The notes under the pieces: generated by a model
What the model was told of the DNA's origin: nothing
The model's database searches: none
The model's input: the letters and a program-made list of their open reading frames with translations, nothing else
Shown here: piece after piece, positions 13,846 to 21,162 of the stretch
Layout of the letters: the number at the start of each line of letters is the position of its first letter
Numbering within the stretch: position 1 is the stretch's first letter
Virus record (IMG/VR): IMGVR_UViG_3300018063_000047
Coordinates: 1 to 21,162 of that record
DNA length: 21,162 nt
Reading direction: 5' to 3' (one strand)
DNA from: a virus
Made by a program: the position numbers and the translations under genes

Positions 13846-13855
13846 GGAGAACGCA

Positions 13856-14008
13856 ATGAGCATGACCAAGCAGATCGAGATCCTCCTCTGTAAGGCCCGT
13901 CACCCTAGCTGTACGCCTCTCAGACGGCTTGAACTACGGGAAGAGGTACAAAGACTCCAGAACGCAAGAGAAGAGGCTTATAAGGCCTCTCAGAGCCTCG
14001 GAGAATAA
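13856..14008 (+). CDS. 50-aa helical peptide after the primase
   Basis: ATG at 13856 (AAGGAG six bases upstream, ten bases after the primase stop) to TAA at 14006-14008. The product begins MSMTKQIEILLCKARHPSCT. It continues as a charged helix (RRLELREEVQRLQNAREEAY), probably a coiled coil, with two Cys near the start. No family is recognised. Spacing and ribosome site make co-translation with the primase likely. Its stop codon forms the edge of the terminator hairpin. Confidence 0.65.
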   Translation: MSMTKQIEILLCKARHPSCTPLRRLELREEVQRLQNAREEAYKASQSLGE

Positions 14009-14047
14009 GAAAGACCCATTACCTTAATTGGTAATGGGTCTTTCTTA
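14006..14047. terminator. Bidirectional terminator between converging operons
   Basis: TAAGAAAGACCCATTACC (14006-14023) and its exact complement (14030-14047) make an 18-bp stem with a six-base loop. T runs follow on both strands. It ends the rightward replication unit and the leftward tail operon, whose last stop codon starts at 14048. Confidence 0.93.
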
Positions 14048-14578
14048 TTACGTCAATTCCGCCGCTGTGACGATTACGGTGGCTCCCGCAAGTGCAAGGA
14101 GACCATTGTTCTGTACTGTGACCGTTACCGTATTACTGTCTGTAATTGCTACAGACGTAATCTCCAGATCAGCTAGCAGTGCGGAGGTTCCTGCCAGTGC
14201 CGCAGATGCTTCGTAGTTGGTCCCACTCATTGAGGTATTCAGATCCACAGCTACGTTGGCCGTACCTCCTGATCCCGTGATGGCCGGAGTAAGTGCATAC
14301 CCCATAGCCAGCGTGATATCCGGAATCGACAGTACTTCTACATAGTACAGCCCGTACTGCGCATTGGGGAACGGATAGGGATACGAATCATAATGCTGAC
14401 CCACAACCATCCATTCACCAAGATTCATCGTACGGTTGATATTGTCCCCATCCTTATAGGTAAGTACCGTTCCGGTATCCGATACGAATGTAATACCTGT
14501 ATTCAGAGTACCAGCGATATAGGCTCCGTTTGTTCCGTCATATTGTGCGCTTTCGTAGCGCGGTGCTACTGTGGGCAT
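14048..14578 (-). CDS. Last tail-operon gene: distal tail or fibre-like protein
   Basis: This 176-aa protein is beta-rich throughout. The N-terminus (MPTVAPRYESAQYDGTNGAY) is followed by a segment with MNLGEWMVVGQHY and YSYPFPNAQYG-like aromatic residues. The second half is Ala/Thr/Gly-rich with VTVTVQNNGLLALAGATVIV near the end. It follows the minor tail gene and has AAGGAG eight bases before its ATG. Position and composition suggest a surface protein at the tail tip, perhaps in receptor contact. No enzymatic motif and no signal peptide are seen. Confidence 0.55.
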   Translation of the reverse strand: MPTVAPRYESAQYDGTNGAYIAGTLNTGITFVSDTGTVLTYKDGDNINRTMNLGEWMVVGQHYDSYPYPFPNAQYGLYYVEVLSIPDITLAMGYALTPAITGSGGTANVAVDLNTSMSGTNYEASAALAGTSALLADLEITSVAITDSNTVTVTVQNNGLLALAGATVIVTAAELT

Positions 14579-14603
14579 TTCATAGTCTCCTTAGTAGTCC
14601 TTA

Positions 14604-15116
14604 TTATGCGATTCGGCGAACGATCAATGACGAACCCGCACGAACCTGAGTTGCTGCCGGATCGGATACGCGTTGTGCCCATTGGAAATTCAGGGTTCCC
14701 GCTGTACCCGATGTTACCAAGGTACCTGACACATACGCTGTCATGGCCGCTAGGTTCCCTCCTCCGAACTCTGTGGTCTCTGTGATGGCTCTTCCCTGCA
14801 TGTTCACTGCTGTGACTGTCGTGCTTGATGTCTCGTTAATGTGGGCACCAATAGCGCCCCATGTCATGGACGCCCCTGAAGGACCATCAAAGGTAATCTT
14901 GATGTCACCCGAAGTCCCGGACGAATGAATGAGACTGAGATCCACCTGATAAGTGGCGTTAGCTTCTACCGATACGAACAGCTCATCGTCATTCTGAAGC
15001 GTTGTAGAACTCGTAACAGTCTCAGTGGTTCCCTTTCGTACCGTATCCGGGAGCATCGAATCGAGAATATCGGCTGTCATACGCATACCTGCGAAAATAT
15101 CAGGGTACTTGGCCAT
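14604..15116 (-). CDS. Minor tail protein of Streptomyces-phage type
   Basis: This protein is about 170 aa. The start MAKYPDIFAGMRMTADILDS, then MLPDTVRKGTTETVTSSTTL, and the ending GTLNFQWAQRV...AGSSLIVRRIA closely follow a family of small beta-sandwich proteins common near the tail genes of Streptomyces phages and prophages ('aG.r.ta..L..mlP...', '...l.lqWAQ....t..aGS.l.v.R.A'). Their role is thought to be in the tail tip, without proof. I chose the ATG at 15116, ten bases after GGAG; an in-frame ATG at 15125 lies only one base from that site. Confidence 0.7.
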   Translation of the reverse strand: MAKYPDIFAGMRMTADILDSMLPDTVRKGTTETVTSSTTLQNDDELFVSVEANATYQVDLSLIHSSGTSGDIKITFDGPSGASMTWGAIGAHINETSSTTVTAVNMQGRAITETTEFGGGNLAAMTAYVSGTLVTSGTAGTLNFQWAQRVSDPAATQVRAGSSLIVRRIA

Positions 15117-15133
15117 GGTAACCATACTCCAAT

Positions 15134-17908
15134 CTAAAGGGCGAAAAATACTGGCTTGTCCAGGCGTACGTCTTCGCCTGATACGTGGGTAATTGCTGGA
15201 CCATTGATGCCACGGACCGTGGTGAAGGTCTGTGAAGACGAAGTACCAGAGATAGCGGTCACTCTTACAGTCTCACCACTGGAGCCTCCAATGCGAACAT
15301 TGAAAGGGAACTCGGCTGGATACGTGGCGGAGTCGACCCATCTTTTACTCCCTGTAGCCGTAACCACATCGATCAAGGTCTCTGTCAGTGTCAGGTCTTC
15401 GTTGAGAGTGGTGCCCCCCGTATCCGCACGCTGATATCTGTCAATACCCGCTACGAAGGCATTCCATGTGCTTCCAGGTACACAGTCCAGTGTACGTGAC
15501 CATTCTCTGTCCGAGATTGCGTCAGAGATTCCGAAGACAAGCAGATCAACGGATGCAGGCCCGAAATCGGCTGGAAGACTTACCAAGGTGATCTTATCTC
15601 CCAGATCGGTCTTCATTAGTCTGTCGAATAGCCTAGCGGTTTGTTTATTAGCAAAATTGAATGTGATCTGTGGGTAACGCATCTCATCCACGGTAGCCAT
15701 GGTTACACGGAACGATGCTTGTGATGCTAGATCGTCATCCGATACCACAGAGATTTCAACAGACGTATCGTAACGGCCGATGTCATCGATCGAGTTAGTA
15801 CCTGTTTCCAGAGCGAAGGTGTACTCAGATCCGCTCTTACGCTTGACTGTGATCTCATTGAACGGTGCTCTGTCATCGTCTGTAGGTTCGAGTTCATCAA
15901 TTACTCCCGCGCTGAAGTCCACCTCTACGACAGGTGCTTGATTCCAAAGGGTAGTAGAACTGCGATATACCAATTCAGGTGCATCACGTCGTTCTCCGAA
16001 GAGACCTAGATCCGTAACCTCTACCTCACGTAGTAGCGTCAGAAGGTCATCAGAGCGCTGGTATCCCATACGGGCGGTACTTCCCGTGTAGGACGCGGTT
16101 GATCCTGTAATGCTCTCCTCGGAACACAGACGACGAAAACGAGTATGTGCTCGTTCACCGTTCCATGCCACATTTGCATCACTTGTAGCGCTGTATGCGG
16201 CTAGATCGTCCGCGATGGTAAGGTGACCTACTGAGGTTCCAGCCAAGTCTCCTCCACCTCCCACTGTTACCTTTAGTACGCGTCCCACTGAAGTCCCTGC
16301 GAAGGTATCCGAGAATGTCTCTACCGAAATGGTATCGTCAACCGTCAAGTCACTCGTATAGTTTGCTACACGAACAGCATAGGTGATGGTACCCCCGCTG
16401 ACGGAAAGTTCCACAGTCAACGCATCCGTTTCGCCGTTGATCCCAAAAGCCACACCACCACTGTTCGCCAGTTCTGTTCCGTCAAAGTCATAGGCCACAA
16501 AGCGAATATTCCCTGAAGACAGAAGGCTGAGAACTACCGTACGAGCGGTTCCACTGGTGGTGAAAGACAGCAGCGTAACCTCACTGGCTACTCCCGCAAC
16601 AGGGACATTGACCAAGGCTCTGATAGCGATCTCACTCGTAGGGGTATACGCTTTTGGTGGCAACTGGATACTCCCGGTAGTGAACGTGGGAAGTGCATCA
16701 GATGCGTTCCATTCTTCATTAGCCGAAAGATTAACCGCACCGAGTACTTTCCCGGCATTTCCATTGACAAGACCACTGGCAATACTTGAGGAGTTTACTA
16801 GGTCTTCCATAGGATAGTACGCCACGATATCCGCTCTGCTCGGTGAAGACATTTCTCTGAACATGGCAGATCGTAGTGTCTTGTTACCAGAACCAAGCCG
16901 ACGTGTGATTCCTGCGGGTGTTGTAGTCATTCTTCGGTCCGCACCAGACTTGTCCCTGCTGGGAGTCCATGAAGGAATCTCAGCGGACAACAGAGTGTGC
17001 TTGTTGCTGAGAAAAGCATCCTGCTGTGCTGTCCACGTCTTACCTGTTACATCCGCGAATGACTTTGCGCCTGATCCTGTTCTAGAAGGATCAAAGTCTG
17101 TAAGAACTGTTCCACCGATACCATTACGTACCTGTACACGGTATAGATCTCCCGCCATTCCAGGATTGCTGGCATTGACAATTCCTCCAGCTTCCACAGA
17201 TGCCGTTGGATTGAACACATTGGTCGTTGCGGAACCAAGTACAGGGTCTCCGATAAGAGACCAGTTCTCATCGATATCGTCAACGCTCTTAGACGCGTAG
17301 AAACGAACCTCATATACGCTGTCACTGTTGGATACGTCCAGGGTGATCTTAAGTGCTGTACGCTGTCCCGCGTGAGCGGGCATACTCACTGTTGAGGATT
17401 CGGTAACCGTGGCCGTGCCATTTGTGCTCCACGTAAGGGAGATGATACCCACCGATGAGATAGTAACAGCCCAGGAGCGATTACCTGCCGCCTGATATCT
17501 TCCCATGATATTCTGTGCGCGTCGCCAGTTGTTCATGGACAGTTCAGCCCGTAGCTCCAGATCAGTTGTGATGTTAAGTCCTGACGTACTGGGAGTGGAG
17601 AAAGTTGAGGCACTAGCAGCAGCAGCACCTGATACCACTGCCCAAGGGCTACCGTAGCGCACGCCATAACGTACTGGAGTATTCAGGTTGATCTTACCTC
17701 TCAGAGAACTGCGAGGATTACGGCGGGAAAACTTCCCGTCCTTGTTTACGAGAGGAAGTACACCAGAGCTGGGACCAGCGCTGTTTCGCTCACTGGAACG
17801 TCCTGTCTTGGAAGTAACGGCCCTTACGGATGATACGTCCTTGGTAATGGAGTTCCAGGTATCGTCAAAGTACAGCTCTGCCCATAGTGGTGGTGGCAGT
17901 GATGGCAT
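15134..17908 (-). CDS. Large tail-tip protein with LamG-like domains
   Basis: This is a 924-aa protein. The N-terminus (PPPLWAELYFDDTWNSITKD, then SSERNSAGPSSGVLPLVN) is that of distal-tail/minor tail proteins of actinophages. Residues about 95-275 and 355-560 look like LamG/concanavalin-type sandwiches; the second begins DIVAYYPMEDLVNSSSIASG. Residues about 600-850 carry a hub-like part (LLTLLREVEVTDLGLFGER, then repeated strands). The C-terminus has TLTETLIDV and TVRGINGPAITHVSGEDVRL, similar to other tail-tip ends. It probably joins Dit, hub and carbohydrate-binding roles in one chain. GGGAGG lies ahead of the ATG, three bases after the tape-measure stop. No murein-hydrolase motif was seen. 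Confidence 0.8.
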   Translation of the reverse strand: MPSLPPPLWAELYFDDTWNSITKDVSSVRAVTSKTGRSSERNSAGPSSGVLPLVNKDGKFSRRNPRSSLRGKINLNTPVRYGVRYGSPWAVVSGAAAASASTFSTPSTSGLNITTDLELRAELSMNNWRRAQNIMGRYQAAGNRSWAVTISSVGIISLTWSTNGTATVTESSTVSMPAHAGQRTALKITLDVSNSDSVYEVRFYASKSVDDIDENWSLIGDPVLGSATTNVFNPTASVEAGGIVNASNPGMAGDLYRVQVRNGIGGTVLTDFDPSRTGSGAKSFADVTGKTWTAQQDAFLSNKHTLLSAEIPSWTPSRDKSGADRRMTTTPAGITRRLGSGNKTLRSAMFREMSSPSRADIVAYYPMEDLVNSSSIASGLVNGNAGKVLGAVNLSANEEWNASDALPTFTTGSIQLPPKAYTPTSEIAIRALVNVPVAGVASEVTLLSFTTSGTARTVVLSLLSSGNIRFVAYDFDGTELANSGGVAFGINGETDALTVELSVSGGTITYAVRVANYTSDLTVDDTISVETFSDTFAGTSVGRVLKVTVGGGGDLAGTSVGHLTIADDLAAYSATSDANVAWNGERAHTRFRRLCSEESITGSTASYTGSTARMGYQRSDDLLTLLREVEVTDLGLFGERRDAPELVYRSSTTLWNQAPVVEVDFSAGVIDELEPTDDDRAPFNEITVKRKSGSEYTFALETGTNSIDDIGRYDTSVEISVVSDDDLASQASFRVTMATVDEMRYPQITFNFANKQTARLFDRLMKTDLGDKITLVSLPADFGPASVDLLVFGISDAISDREWSRTLDCVPGSTWNAFVAGIDRYQRADTGGTTLNEDLTLTETLIDVVTATGSKRWVDSATYPAEFPFNVRIGGSSGETVRVTAISGTSSSQTFTTVRGINGPAITHVSGEDVRLDKPVFFAL

Positions 17909-17911
17909 TGG

Positions 17912-19492
17912 TTACCTCCCGGTGTTGAGTGTTGTAACGTCTCCGTTGAAATCGATACGGATCTTCTCTTTCAGCCATGTCATGAAGTCATCGCTTGTGT
18001 CATCCTGGAAACTGATGGTCAGGTTGTTCTGTCCTCCAGAGTTCATATCCAGAAGTCCCTGTAGCTTGGACAGAGGAAGTACGGTTTCTTGTTCTCTTCC
18101 CTCACCGATCATAGCCATGGTAGGACCAGTGGTAATACCACCTTCGGCTAGGTAAGGAATATATGGTACGGAAGGAATATTCACACCAGGAATACGATTC
18201 GCTCCACTGATAAGGGTATTGATTCCTCCGATAGCGCTGTTGATAAGACCGATAGCCCCGTTAAGAGCGCCGCTTAGTCCTGCTGTAATACCATTCCACA
18301 TACCGCTCAGGAAGCCTCCGATACGGCTTACCGCACCTGAGACGTTTCTTGCGGCAGTATCCCACTGGGTCTTGATCCAACCGCTAATCGCTCCCCAGTT
18401 CTTGATGATAATTCCTAGAGGAGTGAAATTGAGGAAGATGTATTTCAGAGCGGTAATAGCCACACTGACTCCCTTTACGACGTTGGCCCATAGTCCTTGT
18501 AGCCAGTTCCAGATACTCGTAAAGATCTTTACTGTCCACTTCTCGATGGTATCCCAGTTCTTGATGATAAGAACCGTAAGACCTACAACAGCGGCGATAA
18601 TCAGAGCAATAGGCCAGATGGACAATAGCCAGGCAGCCGCCATGGCAAGAGCGCTGATCGTAGCCGAAGCAGCCATAGCGATCCATGCCCCTACCGTAGT
18701 AAGTGCTGCCCCTACGGAAGCCATAGCCGTTGCCAGCATGCCCCCTTGAAGCAGCGCAAAGGTCCCTACAAGCCCCAGAAGAACTGAGGCGATAGAAGAG
18801 GCCACACCCAGCCAAGAGGCCATTACAGAGGGACCTACGACGTTTCTCTGTGCCTCGTTGAGGTCTAGCTGTGCTTCCTTACCATCGAGCGTTGCTTGCT
18901 TACCATCCAACTGTGCTTGCTTGAGATCAGCAGTAGCCTGAGTGGAATCAAGCTTAGCCTGAGAGGCGTCTTCGTCCGCCTGCTTGAGATCAATAGTAGC
19001 CTGTTGTGCTTCCAGAGAACCCTTACCGAATTCGGCTACTGTCTCGTTGTACGCCTTCTGTGCTGTCTTCTGGTCAAGTAGTGCTTGTTCCAGGTCAATA
19101 CCTGCCTGTACACCATCACGCTGTGCCTGGTTGACATCGATCTGTGCCTGTGCTGCGTCTCTAGTAGCCTGCTCCATATCCAGAGAAGCCTGAGTAACAG
19201 CGTTCTGAGCACGTGACAGATCGTCAGCACGTCGTTCTCCGATATTCCATAGATCGGTAACAGACTGAACAGTACCACCCAGATCAGCCATAGCAGCGGA
19301 AGCGCCAAGAGCGCCAACGCCCAGACCAGCCATATGGCCACCTGAATCGTCGGCGCTCTTTCCTACATCAGCGAGACCGGCAGAGGCACTATCAGCACTG
19401 GAATTCAGTCTATCGAGGTCTTGGGAAACACCACCGATAACAGATGAACTATTACCCGCGTTGACTCCTAGATCAATCGTCAGATCTGCCAA
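17912..19492 (-). CDS. Tape measure protein (short, with heptad-repeat core)
   Basis: This is a 526-aa protein. Residues about 95-216 form a long Ala/Gln/Asp-rich coiled coil with near-repeats such as QATADLKQAQ, KQATLDGKEAQ and LDLNEAQ. Residues about 225-312 are strongly hydrophobic. The C-terminus has YLAEGGITTGPTMAMIGEGR, then EQETVLPLSKL, a typical tape-measure ending. By the usual 0.15 nm per residue the tail would be roughly 80 nm. The start is TTG at 19492 with AGGAGG eight bases upstream; it overlaps the end of the chaperone gene. No lysozyme or peptidase domain is seen. Confidence 0.92.
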   Translation of the reverse strand: MADLTIDLGVNAGNSSSVIGGVSQDLDRLNSSADSASAGLADVGKSADDSGGHMAGLGVGALGASAAMADLGGTVQSVTDLWNIGERRADDLSRAQNAVTQASLDMEQATRDAAQAQIDVNQAQRDGVQAGIDLEQALLDQKTAQKAYNETVAEFGKGSLEAQQATIDLKQADEDASQAKLDSTQATADLKQAQLDGKQATLDGKEAQLDLNEAQRNVVGPSVMASWLGVASSIASVLLGLVGTFALLQGGMLATAMASVGAALTTVGAWIAMAASATISALAMAAAWLLSIWPIALIIAAVVGLTVLIIKNWDTIEKWTVKIFTSIWNWLQGLWANVVKGVSVAITALKYIFLNFTPLGIIIKNWGAISGWIKTQWDTAARNVSGAVSRIGGFLSGMWNGITAGLSGALNGAIGLINSAIGGINTLISGANRIPGVNIPSVPYIPYLAEGGITTGPTMAMIGEGREQETVLPLSKLQGLLDMNSGGQNNLTISFQDDTSDDFMTWLKEKIRIDFNGDVTTLNTGR

Positions 19493-19760
19493 TGTACTCG
19501 CCTCCTAGGCTCTGGTTCAGTTCCTTGATCACTGCGAGCAGCTCATTAGGATCTTTCTTCTTTCTTCCCCAAGGGATGAGGAAGTCACTGATTTTGAATT
19601 TCTTACCCTTACTACGATTGGCATTGGCAATCGTAGCGGAAACCGTGGCTGCTTGAATATCCTGTCGCTTGCTTCCAATAGGACCGTTCATCTTCTCGTA
19701 AGCCATCCATTCGGTCAGCTCGTATGAAGACAAACGGGAATCCAGATCAGCCACGGTCAT
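19473..19760 (-). CDS. Tail assembly chaperone T part, made by -1 frameshift
   Basis: The 95 residues from the internal ATG (MTVADLDSRLSSYELTEWMA) match the T-type tail chaperone, which helps the tape measure. The similarity begins before that ATG: the same frame runs upstream as FRFRLAEHLC, and the family normally has a '(Y)RLA..LGMTV' start. There is no ribosome site ahead of the ATG. The real product is therefore the G-T fusion (20179 to 19473, about 235 aa), in which 122 residues of G join 113 residues in this frame after slippage at 19814-19820. Confidence 0.85.
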   Translation of the reverse strand: MTVADLDSRLSSYELTEWMAYEKMNGPIGSKRQDIQAATVSATIANANRSKGKKFKISDFLIPWGRKKKDPNELLAVIKELNQSLGGEYIGRSDD

Positions 19761-19774
19761 ACAAAGGTGTTCAG

Positions 19775-20179
19775 CTAGTCGGAATCTGAACTGCCGCTCT
19801 GGACGGCTCCGGAGTTTCCCTCTGCGTCATCTACAGATCCCGGACTCATACCAGAGATGCGCATGGCAACCTGATACAGTCTGTCGAGCACCTTACCGGA
19901 CTTCTTACCTAGGTCGGTAATCTCCTTGTTGGTGTAGAGACGCTCGAAGTTCTCGTCAACCAGCGCCATGGCTACGACCTTCTCACGGTTGTTCTTGATG
20001 GATTCCACCTTGAACTGCGGAGTAGATCCGTTGGCTACCAGAGAACCGGCCTCAAGGTAGCCACGGTCAGCCGAACTCAATTCCAGAATACGTACGTCTC
20101 CGCCCCACTCCGGGACAGAAACATCTTCCCACTTACGGTCTACAGACTCATTGATCTTAGCCTTACCGATTAGTGCCAT
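19775..20179 (-). CDS. Tail assembly chaperone G
   Basis: This 134-aa protein has DVSVPEWGGDVRILELSSADR early (about 18-38), a middle REKVVAMALVDENFERLYTN, then ITDLGKKSGKVLDRLYQVAM, and a Gly/Ser/Asp-rich tail. This is the pattern of G-type tail chaperones of actinophages ('..v.vPeWgg.v.v.elt..er', 'valsLvdedG.rlf', 'lg.ks...l.rl...a..lSG'). It lies between tail tube and tape measure genes. AAGGAG precedes the ATG. The -1 frame is open across its stop codon and a slippery heptamer lies 37 bases before the stop, so it is expressed alone and as a G-T fusion. Confidence 0.9.
   Translation of the reverse strand: MALIGKAKINESVDRKWEDVSVPEWGGDVRILELSSADRGYLEAGSLVANGSTPQFKVESIKNNREKVVAMALVDENFERLYTNKEITDLGKKSGKVLDRLYQVAMRISGMSPGSVDDAEGNSGAVQSGSSDSD
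19814..19820 (-). promoter_or_regulatory. -1 ribosomal frameshift site GGGAAAC
   Basis: On the minus strand the G frame reads GAG GGA AAC, so G GGA AAC is in the X XXY YYZ phase. The -1 frame is closed upstream by TGA at 19829-19827 and open from there through the T gene. The zero-frame stop is TAG at 19777-19775. The heptamer is the same kind as lambda's GGGAAAG. An 8-base palindrome CTCCGGAG follows directly. Confidence 0.88.
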
Positions 20180-20200
20180 TTTCCTTCTCCTTAGTTATTC

Positions 20201-20629
20201 TTAGGCAGCCGCTAGTGTTGGGCGACCTGAAATCTTGAATGTGACTTCTCTCTCCATACGATCATCGATAGGGAATGAATCTCCCAGATCGGTGATAAGT
20301 GCGGAGAATGTCCACGTGTGTACGTTAGCCTCACCGGGGAGAATAACAATTCGATAGTTACGTAGTTCGTCCTCTTCGAAGTCCGCGTCAAGATTAGAAT
20401 GAGTAGCGTTGGAAGGGTCGTAGTTGATGGTAGCGGATACTTCTCCACCATCCTTGAGTCCCTTTACGAACTCACGGTACTGATTAGCACTGTCATGTGC
20501 CGTTACCTCAATAGCGTCTCTCTGTCGGCTAGGACCAGAAAGATCGGATACGTTGGCAATGGTGACGTACGTACCAGCACCATCGGAATCACGCTTAAGC
20601 TGCGTTCCCCATGCGTCTAGACCAGCCAT
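20201..20629 (-). CDS. Major tail (tube) protein
   Basis: This 142-aa protein has MAGLDAWGTQLKRDSDGAGT at the start and IANVSDLSGPSRQRDAIEVT near 25-44. It continues with SANQYREFVKGLKDGGEVSA, then TINYDPSNATHSNL, and a C-terminal DRMEREVTFKISGRP. These are the marks of lambda gpV/TTP-type tail tube subunits ('i..i.gp...r..ievT.h.s...y.e.i.gl.d.G.vs....y.p'). It polymerises around the tape measure to form the tube. GGGAG lies six bases before the ATG. Just upstream is a small virion gene; just downstream are the chaperones. Confidence 0.92.
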   Translation of the reverse strand: MAGLDAWGTQLKRDSDGAGTYVTIANVSDLSGPSRQRDAIEVTAHDSANQYREFVKGLKDGGEVSATINYDPSNATHSNLDADFEEDELRNYRIVILPGEANVHTWTFSALITDLGDSFPIDDRMEREVTFKISGRPTLAAA

Positions 20630-20630
20630 G

Positions 20631-20969
20631 TTATGCTCCCAGCTCGAATACGCCTACCGTCACGGAAGTGACAGCGCTGTATGTTACGGATGCTCTACCA
20701 GTGGCTCCTCTGAAGACATTGGCGAGAGGGACAATACAGGTCTTCCCTGCTGCGACAACGTAGGTACCCTGAGCGATAGCCAGTCCGGAAACCGTTCCGG
20801 GAGTATCGAGGGTTACGGTCTTTGAAGACGCGTCGCTGTTAAGGATAGCCAGGAACTTACCTGGTCCTACCTCTGTCGTGTCTCCGCCAGAAGTGGCAGC
20901 GACTAGTGCAGCACCAAGATCAAGTGTTCCTGATGCCACGGAAATTGTGGTTGTAGTGAGTGCCGCCAT
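20631..20969 (-). CDS. Small beta-rich virion protein before the tail tube
   Basis: This 112-aa protein consists of Ala/Thr/Val/Gly-rich strands. The central LNSDASSKTVTLDTPGTVSG, then LAIAQGTYVVAAGKT, and the ending SVTYSAVTSVTVGVFELG match small structural proteins of many phages ('..v.N.s..s.tvtv.tpgtv.Gla......v.aG......p......g.v.vtys.vt.vtva.i'). A head decoration or neck role is likely; the exact place is unknown. AAAGGAG precedes the ATG. It is the first gene after the map junction, about 75 bases past the tail-terminator stop. Confidence 0.6.
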   Translation of the reverse strand: MAALTTTTISVASGTLDLGAALVAATSGGDTTEVGPGKFLAILNSDASSKTVTLDTPGTVSGLAIAQGTYVVAAGKTCIVPLANVFRGATGRASVTYSAVTSVTVGVFELGA

Positions 20970-21004
20970 TGCGCGCTCCTTTTGGTTGAAGTCTTCTTAG
21001 GACA

Positions 21005-21010
21005 ATTATA
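21005..21010 (-). promoter_or_regulatory. Possible internal -10 box ahead of the tail genes
   Basis: TATAAT on the minus strand lies 35 bases before the start at 20969, in one of the longer gaps of the virion operon. No good -35 is found at 16-18 bases. The gap is AT-rich, so chance is a fair explanation. Confidence 0.22.
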
Positions 21011-21039
21011 GTTGATTACGAGGATAGATATGTTTTATA

Positions 21040-21162
21040 GGGACGTCTAGCTATTGGTCGTCCAGATATCCACAGTATCCACTCTGTGTCTTACCGAACG
21101 ATCCTGGTCATTTACCTTACGGGATTCTCTGTGACGAGTCATCCATACAGTATGTCCTTCTA
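21040..21162. repeat. Right copy of the 123-bp terminal repeat, with a cut gene copy
   Basis: This copy is identical to 1-123. On the minus strand it carries the last part of the tail-terminator coding sequence (stop at 21047-21049), cut by the window edge. It is not a second gene; on the circular map 21040 is base 1. Confidence 0.93.

Noticed and set aside
21040-21162. Second, truncated tail-terminator gene
   Set aside because: It is the exact end overlap of a circular assembly, not a duplicate.

Overview
The window is most likely a complete genome of a small tailed (siphovirus-like) phage, assembled as a circle. The first 123 bases are repeated exactly as the last 123 (1-123 and 21040-21162), so the unit is about 21,039 bp. 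The gene running off the left edge continues onto the right-hand part of the map. An actinobacterial host is suggested by small accessory proteins of actinophage type: a CPxDG...CP zinc-ribbon protein, a CxxCGxWHLT protein, and a minor tail protein of the kind common in Streptomyces phages and prophages. The host is an inference, not a demonstrated fact. No tRNA, integrase, DNA polymerase or recognisable endolysin is visible.

Leftward (minus-strand) virion operon. It starts near 9.63 kb and runs down to 1, then continues from about 21.0 kb down to 14.05 kb. The order is: 40-aa peptide, small terminase, large terminase, two-helix membrane protein, HK97-type portal, ClpP-type prohead protease, HK97-fold major capsid protein, a structured non-coding stretch, capsid-associated proteins, SAP-motif protein, beta-rich fibre-like protein, zinc-ribbon protein, head-tail connector, gp10-like protein, tail terminator, (map junction), small beta-rich virion protein, tail tube, tail chaperones G and G-T (joined by a -1 frameshift at GGGAAAC), tape measure, 924-aa tail-tip protein, and two distal tail proteins. 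Several gene pairs overlap as TAATG, indicating translational coupling.

Regulation and replication region (9.6-14.0 kb). A winged-helix gene reads right from 9701 and ends at a strong bidirectional terminator shared with a short leftward pair: an XhlA-like coiled-coil/membrane protein (possible lysis protein) and a CxxC mini-protein. A 650-bp gene-free stretch follows. It holds twelve exact copies of ATGACA/TGTCAT in both orientations plus inverted repeats, and looks like an iteron-type origin. It leads into two near-consensus promoters that share the 14-mer TTGACAACCTTCAA. These drive a Phd/YefM-like antitoxin-type protein, an overlapping basic 59-aa protein, a 761-aa PrimPol-D5 helicase and a 50-aa peptide. 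A perfect 18-bp hairpin separates this unit from the converging end of the tail operon.

The genome therefore carries a full set of virion genes and a very small replicon, but no obvious murein hydrolase or integration gene.
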